Under the pieces are notes generated by a model that searched no databases, was not told the origin of the DNA, and saw only the letters and a program-made list of their open reading frames with translations. Below, one piece after another: positions 29,701 through 42,153 of a stretch of DNA of 64,000 nt. Origin of the DNA: Eutreptiella sp. 'Long Island Sound 2002' (taxonomy: Eukaryota; Euglenozoa; Euglenophyceae; Eutreptiales; Eutreptiaceae); NCBI GenBank assembly GCA_964036045.1, contig OZ038381.1:134694306-134758305 (forward strand), read 5' to 3'. Both the position numbers and the translations under genes were made by a program. Every line of letters begins with the position of its first letter. Position 1 is the first letter of the stretch.

Positions 29701-32700
29701 ACACTTAGGAGGTCACACTCATGCCGTCAGGCTCCATGACAATGCATCCACGCTGCCCTGGGGGGGTGCGCTGGGTTGCCGACTAACACTCAAAACAGCC
29801 ATCCTGAAAAGGCCTAAAAGTTACGTAGTGGAACGGTGCAATTTGTACAAAAAAATGCTTTGTGGGCCATCTCTTCAGCTTGAGTTTTATGAACCTCTAG
29901 AAGACACCTAGGAGGTCACACTCATGCCGTCAGGCTGCATGACAATGCATCCACATTGCCATGGGGGGTTGCCTTGGGTTGCCGACTATCACTGAAAACA
30001 GCCATCCTGAAAAGGCCTAAAAGTTACGTACTGGAATGGTGCAATTTGTACAAAAAAGCGGTTTGTGGGCCATCCCTTCAGCTTGAGGTTCATGAACCTC
30101 TAAAGGACACCTAGGAGGTCACACTCATGCTGTCGGGCTCCATGACAATGCATCCATGTTGCCCTGGGGGGTGCCTTTGGTTGCCGACTATCACTGAAAA
30201 CGGCCAGCTGAAAAGGCCTAAAGGTTACGTAGTCGAACGGTACAATTTGTACAAAAAAACGGTTTGTGGGCCATCCTCTTCAGCTTGAGTTTATCTGAAC
30301 CTCTAGGAGACACCTAGGAGGTCACACTCATGTTGTCGGGCTCCATGACAATGCATCCACGTTGCGCTGGGGGGGTGCCTTGGGTTGCCGACTATCACTG
30401 AAAACAGCCATCCTGAAAAAGCCTAAAAATTACGTAGTGGACCGGTGCAATTTGTACAAAAAAAAACAGTTTGTGGGGCGTTTCTTCAGCTTGGGTTTCA
30501 TGAACCTCTAGGAGACACCTAGTATGTCACACTCATGCCGTCCAGCGGCATGATAATGCATCCACGATGCCCTGGGGGGGTGCCTTGGGTTGCCAACTAT
30601 CACTGAAAACAGCAATCCTGAAAAGGCCTAAAAGTTACGTAGTGGAACGGTGCAATTTGTACAAAAATCGGTTTGTCGGCCATCTCTTCAGCTTGAGGTT
30701 CATGAACCTCTAGAAGACACCTAGGTGGTCACACTCATGCTGTCGGGCTCCATGACAATGCATCCCCGTTGCCCTAGGCAGGGTGTTTTGGGTTGCCGAC
30801 TATCACTGAAAACAGCCATTCTGAAGAGGCCTAAAAGTTACGTAGTGGAACGGTGCAATTTGTACAAAAAAAACGGTTCGTGGGGCGTTTCTTCAGCTTG
30901 GGTTTCATGAACCTCTAGGAGACACCTAGAAGATCACAATCATGCCGTCCTGCGGCATGAAAATGCATCCACGTTGCCCTGGGGGGGTGCCTTGGGTTGC
31001 CGACTATCACTGAAAACAGCCATCCTGAAAAGGCCTAAAAGCTGCGTAGTGGAACGGTGCAATTTGTACAAAAAAACAGGTTGTCGGCCATCTCTTCAGC
31101 TTGAGGTTCATGAACCTCTAGAAGAGTCCTGGGAGGTCACACTCATGCTGTCGGGCTCCATGACAATGCATCCACGTTGTTCTGGGGGGGTGCCTTGGGT
31201 TGCCGACTATCACTGAAAACAGCCATCCTGAAAAGGCCTAAAAGTTACGTAGTGGAACGGTGCAATTTGTACAAAAAAACAGATTGTGGGCCATCTCTTC
31301 AGCTTGAGTTTCATGCCCCTCTAGAAAACACCCAAGAGGTTACACTCATGCTGTCGGGCTCTATGACAATGCATGCACGTTGCTCTGGGGGGGGTGCCTT
31401 GGGTTGCCAACTATCACTGAAAACAGCCATCCTGAAAAGGCCCAAAAGTTACGTACTGGAACGGTGCAATTTGTACAAAAATACAATTTGTGGGCCATCT
31501 CTTCAGCTTGAGTTTTATGAACCTCTACAAGACACCTGGGATGTCAAACTCATGCTGTTGGGCTCCATGACAATGCATCCACGTTGCCCTGGGGGGGTGC
31601 CTTGGGTTGCCGATTATCACTGAAAACAGCCATCCTGAAAAGGCCTAAAAGTTACGTAGTGGAACGGTGCAATTTCTACATAAAAACAGTTTGTGGGCCA
31701 TCTCTTCAGCTTGAGTTTTATGAACCTCTGGAGGACACCTAAAGGGTCACACTCATGCTGTAGAGCTCCATGACAATGCATCCACGTTGCGCTGGGGGGG
31801 TGCCTTGGGTTGCCAACTATCACTCAACGCAGCAATCCTGAAAAGGCCTAAAAGTTACGTAGTGGAACGATACAATTTGTACAAAAAAACAGTTTGTGGG
31901 CCATCTCTTCAGCTTGGGGTTCATGAACCTCTAGAAGACACGTAGGAGGTCACACTCACGCTGTCAGGCTGCATGACAATGCATCCACGTTGCCCTGGGG
32001 GGGTGCCTTGGGTTGCCGACTATCACTGAAAACAGCCATCCTGAAAGGGCCTAAAAGTTACGTACTGGAACGGTGCAATTTGTACAAAAAAACGGTTTTC
32101 GGGCCATCTCTTCAGCTTGAGTTTTATGAACCTCTAGAGGACACCTAGGAGGTCACACTCATGCCGTCGGGCTCCACGACAATGCATCCACATTGCCATG
32201 GGGGGGTGCCTTGGGTTGCCAACTATCACTGAAATCAGCCATCCTGAAAAGACTTAAAACTTACGTAGTGGAACGGTGCAATTTGTACAAAAAAACAGTT
32301 TGTGGGACACCTCTTCAGCTTGAGTTTTATGAACCTCTAGAAAACACCTAGGATGTCACACTCAGGCCGTCAGGCTCCATGACAATGCATCCACGTTGCC
32401 ATGGGGGGGTGCCTCGGGTTGCTGATTATCACTGAAAACAGCCATCCTGAAAAGGCCTAAAAGTTACGTAGTGGAACGGTGCAATTTGTACATAAAAACG
32501 GTTTGTGGGCCATCTCTTCAGCTTGAGTTTTATGAACCTCTAGAGAACACCTAGGAGGTCACACTCATGCCGTCAGGCTCCATGACAATGCATCCACATT
32601 GCCATGGGGGGGTGCCTTGGGCTGCCGACTATCACTGAAAACAGCCATCCTGAAAAGGCCTAAAAGTTACGTACTGGAACGGTGCAATTTGTACAAAAAT

Positions 32701-34810
32701 AACGGTTTGTTGGCCATCTCTTCAGCTTGAGGTTCATGAACCTCTGGAGGACACCTAGGAGGTCACACTCATGCTGTCAGGCTGCATGACAATGCATCCA
32801 CGTTTCTCTGGGCGGTGCCTTGGGTTGCCGACTATCACTGAAAACAGCCATCCTGAAAAGGCCTAAAAGTTACGTACTGGAACGGTGCAATTTGTACAAA
32901 AAAACAGTTTTTGGGCCATCTCTTCAGCTTGAGTTTTATGAACCTCTAGAGGACACCTAGGAGGTCACACTCATGCCGTCAGGCTCCACGACAATGCATC
33001 CACATTGCCATGGGGGGGTGCCTTGGGTTGCCGACTATCACTGCAAACAGCCATCCTGAAAAGGCCTAAAGGTTACGTAGTGGAACGTTGCAATTTGTAC
33101 AAAAAAACGGTTTTCGGGCCATCTCTTCAGCTTGAGTTTGATGAACCTCTGGAGGACACCTCGGAGGTCACACTCATGCCGTTGGGCTCCACGACAATGC
33201 ATCCACACTGCCATGGGGGGGTGCCTTGGGTTGCCGACTATCACTGAAAACAGCAATCCTGAAAAGACCTAAAAGTTACGTAGTGGAACGGAGCAATTTG
33301 TACAAAGGAACGGTTTGTGGGACATCTCTTCAGCTTGAGTTTTATGAACCTCTAGAGAACACCTAGGATGTCACACTCAGGCCGTCGGGCTCCATGACAA
33401 TGCATCCACATTGCCATGGGGGGGTGCCTTGGGTTGCCGACTATCACTGAAAACAGCCATCCTGAAAAGGCCTAAAAGTTACGTAGTGGAACGGTGCAAT
33501 TTGTACATAAAAACGGTTTGTGGGCCATCTCTTCAGCTTGAGTTTTATGAACCTCTAGGGAACACCTAGGAGGTCACACTCATGCCGTCGGGCTCCATGA
33601 CAATGCATCCACATTGCCATGGGGGGGTGCCTTGGGCTGCCGACTATCACTGAAAACAGCCATCCTGAAAAGGCCTAAAAGTTACGTACTGGAACGGTGC
33701 AATTTGTACAAAAATAACGGTTTGTGGGCCATCTCTTCAGCTTGAGGTTCATGAACCTCTGGAGGACACCTAGGAGGTCACACTCATGCTGTCAGGCTGC
33801 ATGACAATGCATGCACGTTTCTCTGGGCGGTGCCTTGGGTTGCCGACTATCACTGAAAACAGCCATCCTGAAAAGGCCTAAAAGTTACGTACTGGAACGG
33901 TGCAATTTGTACAAAAAAACGGTTTTCGGGCCATCTCTTCAGCTTGAGGTTTATGAACCTCTAGAGGACACCTAGGAGGTCACACTCATGCCGTTGGGCT
34001 CCACGACAATGCATCCACATTGCCATGGGGGGGTGCCTTGGGTTGCCGACTATCACTGAAAACAGCCATCCTGAAAAGACCTAAAGGTTACGTAGTGGAA
34101 CGGTGCAATTTGTACAAAAAAACGGTTTGTGGGACATCTCTTCAGCTTCAGTTTTATGAACCTCTAGAGAACACCTAGTATGTCACACTCAGGCCGTCGG
34201 GCTCCATGACAATGCATCCACATTGCCATGGGGGGGTGCCTTGGGTTGCCGACTATCACTGAAAACAGCCATCCTGAAAAGGCCTAAAAGTTACGTAGTG
34301 GAACGGTGCAATTTGTACATAAAAACGGTTTGTGGGCCATCTCTTCAGCTTGAGTTTTATGAACCTCTAGAGAACACCCAGGAGGTCACACTCATGCCGT
34401 CGGGCTCCATGACAATGCATCCACATTGCCATGGGGGGGTGCCTTGGGCTGCCGACTATCACTGAAAACAGCCATCCTGAAAAGGCCTAAAAGTTACGTA
34501 CTGGAACGGTGCAATTTGTACAAAAATAACGGTTTGTGGGCCATCTCTTCAGCTTGAGGTTCATGAACCTGTGAAGGACACCTAGGAGGTCACACTCATG
34601 CTGTCAGGCTGCATGACAATGCATCCAAGTTTCCCTGGGCGGTGCCTTGGGTTGCCGACTATCACTGAAAACAGCCATCCTGAAAAGGCCTAAACGTTAC
34701 GTAGCGGAACGGTGCAATTTGTACAAAAAAAATGGTTTGTGGGCCATCTCTTCAGCTTGAGTTTTATGAACCTGTAGAAGACTCCATGACAATGCATCCA
34801 CGTTGCCCAC
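23748..34810 (+). repeat. satellite array B1: 203-bp repeat, about 54 monomers
   Basis: It continues array A in phase. Monomers vary by point changes and small gaps. Local variants recur at multiples of 203 bp: an 'aacagtgccatttgtgaaaaatg' type near 24760 and 25370, a 'ttgcggactatcac' type near 24490 and 25706, and a 'ctgggcggtgcc' type near 32810, 33825 and 34637. This shows blockwise amplification. The 70-90 codon frames seen here are monomer frames without stops, not genes. Confidence 0.95.
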
Positions 34811-35035
34811 GTGTCCTACAGTAAGGGGGTCAGATAGCAGCTTGATCCTACTAGTTGTGCCCGACTTTTGCCCCGTTTTTCGTTTAGATACAATGTGATG
34901 TGGGTCAAAATGCATTCCTCACACCCAAATTGAGGGGGTATAGGGAGTGAGACATCATCTCCCACAAAGAGTGCTCCATAGTAAGGGGGGCACACATAAG
35001 GTTACCTTACTATGCACCCCCTTACTGTGAGACAC
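34811..35035. mobile_element. 225-bp MITE-like element with 20-bp terminal inverted repeats
   Basis: The left end gtgtcctacagtaagggggt (34811-34830) matches the reverse complement of 35016-35035 at 18 of 20 positions. It is the only non-satellite sequence between 23748 and 37904 and has no coding capacity. A second, inner inverted repeat (atagtaagg with ccttactat, about 34977-35012) lies next to the right end. No clear target duplication is visible, and the satellite phase differs on the two sides, so there was probably a later rearrangement. Superfamily not assigned. Confidence 0.65.
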
Positions 35036-37904
35036 CGCAATTTGTACAAAAAAATGATTTATCGGCCATCTCCTCAGGTTGAGGTTCAGGAACCTCCAGA
35101 GGACACCTGGGAGGTCACACTCATGTAGTCGGGCTGCATGACAATACATCCACGTTGCCCTGGGAGAGTGCCTTGGGTTGCCCATTATCACTGAAAACAG
35201 CCATCCTGAAAAGGCCTAAGAGTTACGTAGTGGAACGGTGCAATTTGTACAAAAAAACCGTTTGTGGGCCATTCTCTTCAGCTTGAGGTTCATGAACCTC
35301 TAGAAGACACCTAGGAGGTCACAGTTATGCTGTCAGGCTGCATGACAATGCATCCACGTTGCCATGGGGGGGTGCCTTGGGTTGCCGACTATCACTGAAA
35401 ACAGCCATCCTGAAAAGGCCTAAAAGTTACGTAGTGGAACGGTGCAATTTGTACAAAAAAACAGTTTGTGGGCCATCTCTTCAGCTTGAGTTTGGTGAAC
35501 CTCTAGAGGACACCTGGTAGGTCACACTCATGCTGTCTACCTGCATGACAATGCATGCACGTTGCCCTGGGGGGGTGCCTTGGGTTGCCGACTATCACTG
35601 AAAACGGCCATCCTGAGAACGCCTAAAAGTTACGTAGTGGAACAGTGCAACTTGTACAAAAAAATGGTTTGTGGGCCATCTCTTCATACTGAGGTTCATG
35701 AACCTCTAGAGAACACGTAGGAGGTCACACTCACGCTGTCAAGCTGCATGACAATGCATCAACGTTGCCCTGGGGGGGTGCCTTGCGTTGCCGACTATCA
35801 CTGAAAACAGCCATCCTCCAAAGGCCTAAAAGTTAAGTACTGGAACGGTGAAATTAGTACAAAAAAATGGTTTGTGGGCCATCTCTTCAGCTTGAATTTT
35901 ATGACCCTCTAGAGAACACCTAGGAGATCACACTCATGCTGTCAGGCTCCATGACAATGCATCCACGTTGCCCTTGGGGGGGTGGCTTGCGTTGCCGACT
36001 ATCACTGAAAACAGCCATCCTGAAAAGGCCTAAAAGTTACGTACTGGAACGGTGCAATTAGTACAAAAAAATGGTTTGTGGGCCATCTCTTCAGCTTGAG
36101 TTTTTCGAACCTCTAGAAGACACCTAGGAAGTCACACTCATGCTGTCAGGCTCCAAGACAATGCATCCACGTTGCCCTGGGGGGGTGCCTTGGGTTGCCG
36201 ACTATCACTGAAAACAGCCATCCTGAAAAGGCCTGAAAGTTACTTAGTGGAAGGGTGAAATTTGTACAAAAAAACGGTTGGTGGGTCATCTCTTCAGCTT
36301 GAGTTTTATGAACCTCTGGAACACACGAAGGAGGTCACACTCATGCTGTCAGGCTCCATGACAATGCATGCACGTTGCCCTGGGGGGGGTGCCTTGGGTT
36401 GCCGACTATCACTCAAAACAGCCATCCTGGAAAGCCCCTAAAGTTACGTAGTGCAACCGTGCAATTTGTACAAAAAAGTGGTTTGTGGGCCATCTCTTCA
36501 GCTTGAGTTTTATGAACCTCTAGAATACACCTGGGAGGTCACACTCATGCCGTCAGGCTCCATGACAATGCATCCACGTTGCCCTGGGGGGGTGCCTTGG
36601 GTTGCCGACTAGCACAGAAAACAGCGATCCTGAAAAGGCCTAAAAGTTACGTACTGGAACGGTGCAATTAGTACAAAAAAACAGTTTGTGGGCCATCTCT
36701 TCAGGTTGAAGTTCATTAACCCCTGGGAGACACCTAGGAGGTCACATTCATGTTGTCAGGCTCCATGACAATGCATCGACGTTGCCCTGGGGGGGTGCCT
36801 CTGGTTGCCGACTATCACTGTAAACAGCCATCGTGAAAAGGCCTAAAGGTTACGTACTGGAACGGTGCAATTTGTACAAAAAAAGGGTTTGTGGGCCTTC
36901 TCTTCAGCTCGACTTTTTTGAACCTCTGGGAGACACCTAGGAGGTCACAATCATGCCGTGGGGCTCCATGACAGTGCATCCGCGTTGCCCTGGCGGGGTG
37001 CCTTGGGTTGATGACTATCACTGGAAAACAGCAATTCTGAGAAGGCCTAAAAGTTACGTACTGGAACGGTGCAATTAGTACAGAAAAAAGGTTCGCGGGC
37101 CATCTCTTCAGCTTGAGTTTTTTGAACCTCTAGAAGACTACTAGGAGGTCACACTCATGCAGTCGGGCTCCACGAGAATGCATTCACGTTGCCCTGGCGG
37201 GGGTGCCTTTGGATGCCGACTATCACTGAAAACAGCCATCCTGAAAAGGCCTAAAAGTTACGTACTGGAACGGTGCAATTTGTACAAAAAAAGGGTTTGT
37301 GGGCCTCCTCTTCAGCTCGAGTTTTTTGAACCTCTGGAAGACACCTAGGAGGTCACAATCATGCCGTGGGGCTCCATGACAGTGTATCCGCGTTGTCCTG
37401 GCGGGGTGCCTTGGGTTGATGACTATCACTGGAAAACAGCAATCCTGAGAAGGCCTAAAAGTTACGTACTGGAAGGGTGCAATTAGTACAGAAAAAAGGT
37501 TCGTGGGCCATCTCTTCAGCTTGAGTTTTATGAACCTCTGGAAGACTACTAGGAGGTCACACTCATGCAGTCGGGCTCCACGACAATGCATTCACGTTGC
37601 CCTGGGGGGGGGTGCCTTGGGATGCCGACTATCACTGAAAACAGCCATCCTGAAAAGGCCTAAAGGTTACGTAGTGCAACGGTGCAATTTGTACAAAAAA
37701 AACGGTTTGTGGGCCATCTTTTCAGCTTGAGCTTTATGAGCCTCTGGAGGACACCTAGGATGTCACACTCATGCTGTCGTGCTCCATGAAAATGCATCCA
37801 CGTTGCCTTGGGGGGGTGCTTTGGGGTGCCGACTATCACTGAAAACGGCCATCCTGAAAAGGCCTAAAAGGTACGTAGTGGAACGGTGCAATTTGTATAA
37901 AAAA
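35036..37904 (+). repeat. satellite array B2: 203-bp repeat, about 14 monomers
   Basis: Same family as B1. Several monomers here are more divergent, for example those near 36960-37040 and 37380-37450 with 'ttgatgactatcactgg'; that variant pair is two monomers apart. It ends against the left LTR of element 2. Confidence 0.93.
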
Positions 37905-39971
37905 CCGGCTCCCCATACTCCCTTAACGGCAGGTCTCAACTCTCCTCTGAGCTGGAGATGAGGCCCCATTATCCCCTAGGAGTTGGTAGCTGAAAGTGGG
38001 CTGTTTCAGCCCAAACTGATATTAGCTTTGAAAAATCCAAAATTTACCCCTTGTCCGGACCCGCCAGAGGTAGGGACGAGGCAACTGACCCTATGCCCTT
38101 CAAGTGCGAACTCTCTGAAGCCCTCACCCAACCTGGTTCCCTCTGAGGTTCCGGCATCTGGGCACCACGGGTTCGTCACACGGGGTCATGATGCCAAAAT
38201 CACCATAATGGGCGTCATTCCCACGCGTGGCTCGCCCAGCCAGGGCAAGGCCAATAACTCACAGGATATGAGGCAGAATCTAGGACTGATATCTGAGTGT
38301 ACAACTTGAAATTAGGTCCGGGGTCCTTGAGGGGAGGTGAAATCCGGGTCCCAAAAGGGGGTCATTTTGGCTGCTCAAAATGAGCCAAAATTGGGGTTAT
38401 TCCCAATAGTATATCTCCACGCCGGCTTGAAGATCTGATCCGCCATTCCATACCTGATCTACCGGGAGTCGACCTGAGACGCCCATTAACTTGGTCCTCA
38501 AAGATCTGCATGCCACTCGGCGTGGTGACAATCCCAATCGGGTCCACAATTGCCAAAATGGCAAAATCGGTCGTCTCGGTCGACCGTCCAGGGTAGGAAA
38601 CCTTGGCGATATTGACGCGCCAAGCCTTGATTCACCACCCTTGATATCCTCTTTGGTCCCATGCCCTGGGTTATGGCTTGCTGTCATACTGGCTGCTTGC
38701 TGTTCATCGAGGGTAGAACACGCGGATGGGGCAGAAAGCAGCATGCGGTGCAAAGGGGGAGATCATGGATCGCACCAAAAGTTGAAAAACTCCGGATGAG
38801 CCGGAGGAGCAAATGCGAAGCTCAACGGCGTTCAACCCTTAGACATATGCTACAATATTCGCAGTTTCTTCCTGGTTAGATCCCGTGCCCCATGGAGATA
38901 TCGTAGTTCCAATATGGCATACAATGGCAAAAACAGCGAAATTTGGCCGAAATGGCCCGCACTCATGATTCCATATCTCCATGGCCACGGCGAGGATTCT
39001 TTCAACCAAAGATGCTATAGACATATGAGACTTAGGTCCCAATTTATGCCACTTGCCAACCCTCATGGTCGCCTCTAGTTATTTTCCCCATTGGAGGGAA
39101 AGTGACACACAAATGGGGCAGAATGGCAACATACCCCAAATTGGGTGACTCACAACTCTCCCTTCGAGAGGAGAGGCCACATGAGGAAACACCCCATTCG
39201 ATGCGGGTTTATGTGCCCTCTCCGAATTGCCCTTACCCTTGGTCAAGTGGCGCACGCAACCTCGGGGGCGAAATCAGGGGGAGATGGGGTTTGTGGCCAT
39301 TCCGGGCACAACGGCCAAAATTCACCCAAAAGTGGTCACATGCAAAATCGTATCTCCGTATCACAAGAGAAAGGAGCCTCGGGCTTTTGCATGGATGCAA
39401 ACCGAAGCTTTGCCTCCCTTTTGCAACAAGGGTTGAGGTTCAAAGCATAATGGAAACATTTTTAACACCTCAATCCTTGAAGCACACTATTTATGGGAAA
39501 AAGTGCATATATCGGCGATATTGGCGTGAACATATCTTTCGGACCTTGAGGAACAAAAATATGAGCAAACATTTTTGGAGTAGGGCCATAGTAGGTGCCT
39601 TCAAATATGCACACTATGGTTAGATTGTCTCCGCCCACTCGTGTCATTAGTGCTTGCATATGAGCGCGTGTGCAAAGAGGCAGTATGGCACGCGTGCTCA
39701 CAAGGCGAAATTGTATAAAATAGAATACAAGTTCGTAAAAGTCAGCCAAACCATCCACGATGTACTTCGTGGTCTCTACTTTACATATTGTCTTAATTCG
39801 AGGCTCAACTTCCCATAGGCTTCGAGTACTAGCCTCGGGGGTTTGGCCATTTTGGCCTAATTTTCGACCAAATCTTGCCTTATTTCGAAAATGGAGTTTT
39901 AGTACGCATTAAATTGCGTGGAGCCATCGTTGAGTTGGCTCAAAGAACGGGAATGGCCTGGGGCTCTTGGT

Positions 39972-40014
39972 CTTGTGAGCATTGTGTCCCGTTATTAACG
40001 TTCATGCTCACAAG
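39972..40014. promoter_or_regulatory. inverted repeat in element 2 LTR
   Basis: cttgtgagca (39972-39981) pairs with tgctcacaag (40005-40014) around 23 nt. The other LTR has the same arms near 54304-54346. Confidence 0.5.
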
Positions 40015-40171
40015 GCCACAAAGTTAGCGTTTGCGCACGCAAACAACTTGCGTTTGCGAGACCCATAGGCTGCCTAAAACATCGCCATTGCCCGCTTCCC
40101 TATACAAAGTGATATGCCCACGTGAAAGGGGCATGGATGAGAGGCATAGGGGGGGAATGTAGGGTTCCGTC

Positions 40172-40203
40172 CGAACTCATGGTCCTTGAGAACCATGAGT
40201 TCG
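40172..40203. promoter_or_regulatory. 12-bp perfect hairpin in element 2 LTR
   Basis: cgaactcatggt (40172-40183) pairs with accatgagttcg (40192-40203) with an 8-nt loop. The other LTR (54504-54535) has the same hairpin with one mismatch. Confidence 0.55.
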
Positions 40204-40657
40204 AGCGATCGACGGAAAAGCTTGCGCGCTGATTTTCTCGAAGACGCAACGGCGAAAAATTCTGCTGAACACACCAGATGAAAGTACATTAAAAACCCTC
40301 TAGATTCAGCACTTAAGCTCCCTTAGAACCTCAAAGGTACTCGAGAGAAATCCCTCACAAAACTCACCACGGAGAAGCGACGAAAGCGCGCGAACAGGCG
40401 ACAACAGGCGGCGATCTCACGACAATTAGAAATCGCGGTAGAAATCGGGTATTTCACCGATTTTCAGACTGAAAATCGCCTAAGACAATAACATTATGGT
40501 AATTCTACATCGACTTATTGGTGGGAAATCAGAATCCAGATTTCGCGGGTTAGAGAACAGGGATATCCGGCTGACAACCGGTGTCAACGGCTTTCGCACG
40601 GGTGTGACGGCTCACAGGCCTCTGAGCAATGGGCCGTAGGTTCTGGGTACCGCTTCA

Positions 40658-40670
40658 CCACCTTCCTTAG
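40658..40670 (-). promoter_or_regulatory. element 2 polypurine tract
   Basis: On the coding strand AAGGAAGGTGG lies directly before TGAAGCGG, the start of the 3' LTR, in the same position as the tract of element 1. Confidence 0.65.
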
Positions 40671-42153
40671 AGCAAACCCTGGGGGGGGCTCGATAACACC
40701 CAAGCATGGCAGCGGGTACCCAGGACCATTCCCTGAAGGGGGGGGGTGTCAGATCCTCACTTCAGGCCGATTTGCGGGTTAGGCTGCCCAGTACAATCCC
40801 ACAGTAAGACAGGTACGGTGCTGCAGCTGTTAGTAACTGCAAGTATAGTATCAAGTATCAAGTCCCGGGTCCTGGCCGCGATTGTTCGGCATCCAATGGA
40901 CCCGTTAACCCATACCAGGCGCACCGGGTGCCGGCTGCGACGGTCACTGCCACAGTGGCAGTAGCATACACGGCCAACAAAGGCGTCACACGACGACCGA
41001 GGTGTTCCCAGAGGTCGAAAGCGACCACAAAGATCCATTAGGCTACCCCAGGCTTCCCAAAGCCGCAGTCTGGGGGAGAGTCCCCACGGGTCCTTCCTTG
41101 GGCACACCATGTCCATATCCACGACGCGAGTCCAGAGTGGTAAAGTCGAGCGAGCTCCTCCATAAGGAATCGGGCATCAAGGCCGTCTTTTCCCTCGCCC
41201 CATTACCACGAAGGCCATACATGGGGGAGTCCCCATGCAGACTGGGCGGAGGCGTCGACTCCTCAAAACACCAGTTTCCCAGGCAGACTGACCGAGGTCA
41301 GGACACAGGAGGTCGCCACCCGACTGCAAGTGCGTCTGCGAGTCGGTAGGCTCACACTGGGACTGACAGTGGCGGACTGCTGGGAGTGTAGTAAGGCAAC
41401 TGGGCTTCCCGCCTGGCGCCATCAGGATCTCAGCACATCACAGCCACTGGGGCACACGGTATCACGGGCACTCAAACAGAAGAATCTGTACTTAGGTACT
41501 GGTCCAGGCTGGACTTTATGTATCAGCTTGTACACGGCGACTCAGGGCGCATGCGTATTCCGATTCGCATCCCCTCGGGGGGGGGGGGGGGACAGTCCAT
41601 AGGCGCTGATGGGCTGATAATACGCAACATACAGATGCACATATCCTGAGGGGGCAGAAAAGTAAGCAATAAACGGGGTAAATAGGCGTGTAAACATACT
41701 CTGGATGAAGCGCCAAACCGCGCCCCGGTTAGGATAAGGCATATGCAGGAGGGTGGACAGGAAAACGCCTGAGTTCAGGCCATATATAGTCTGCAGACAC
41801 ACGTAGACTGGTCTGGATCCCGCAAGTGCCATGGGACCAGACCACACACCAAAAGAATTGCAATGCCGATGACAGCGGCATCCGTTGCGCAACGTCGTAT
41901 GGGCTTCAAGGCCCTAAGAGCTCAGAAAATGTGAAGTTCAGTCGCCCTGCCTGGTTTCCCAAGGATTCAGCAGGCGGGGAGTGGCGAATAGAAGTGGAAG
42001 AGAGGGGCCATCCTCTCCTGGATTCAGCAGAGGGGGGTATATGGCCACTCTGATGGCAGGTCACCGAAAGATGGAAGAGAGCAAGCAAGTGAGGGACGAT
42101 CCGTCGACCAAACAAGCGCTCAAACTGCATCAGGGGAGAGCTCAGGGCGATGA
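40671..42153 (-). other. element 2 long non-coding region between pol and the 3' LTR
   Basis: About 1.5 kb without a supported gene. It contains a run of 15 G (41577-41591) and the 15-base word shared with element 1 (42033-42047). The corresponding region of element 1 is only about 0.4 kb, so this stretch accounts for part of the greater length of element 2. Confidence 0.5.

Larger units (their letters stand above)
37907..40657 (-). repeat. element 2, 3' LTR
   Basis: Direct repeat of 52213-54982. The right edge is set by the shared cgcttca and the purine run behind it; the left edge at ggctccc is approximate, within a few bases. It lacks about 37 bp present in the other LTR near 52650 and carries extra bases near 38520. 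It contains hairpins at 39972-40014 and 40172-40203. Confidence 0.9.
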
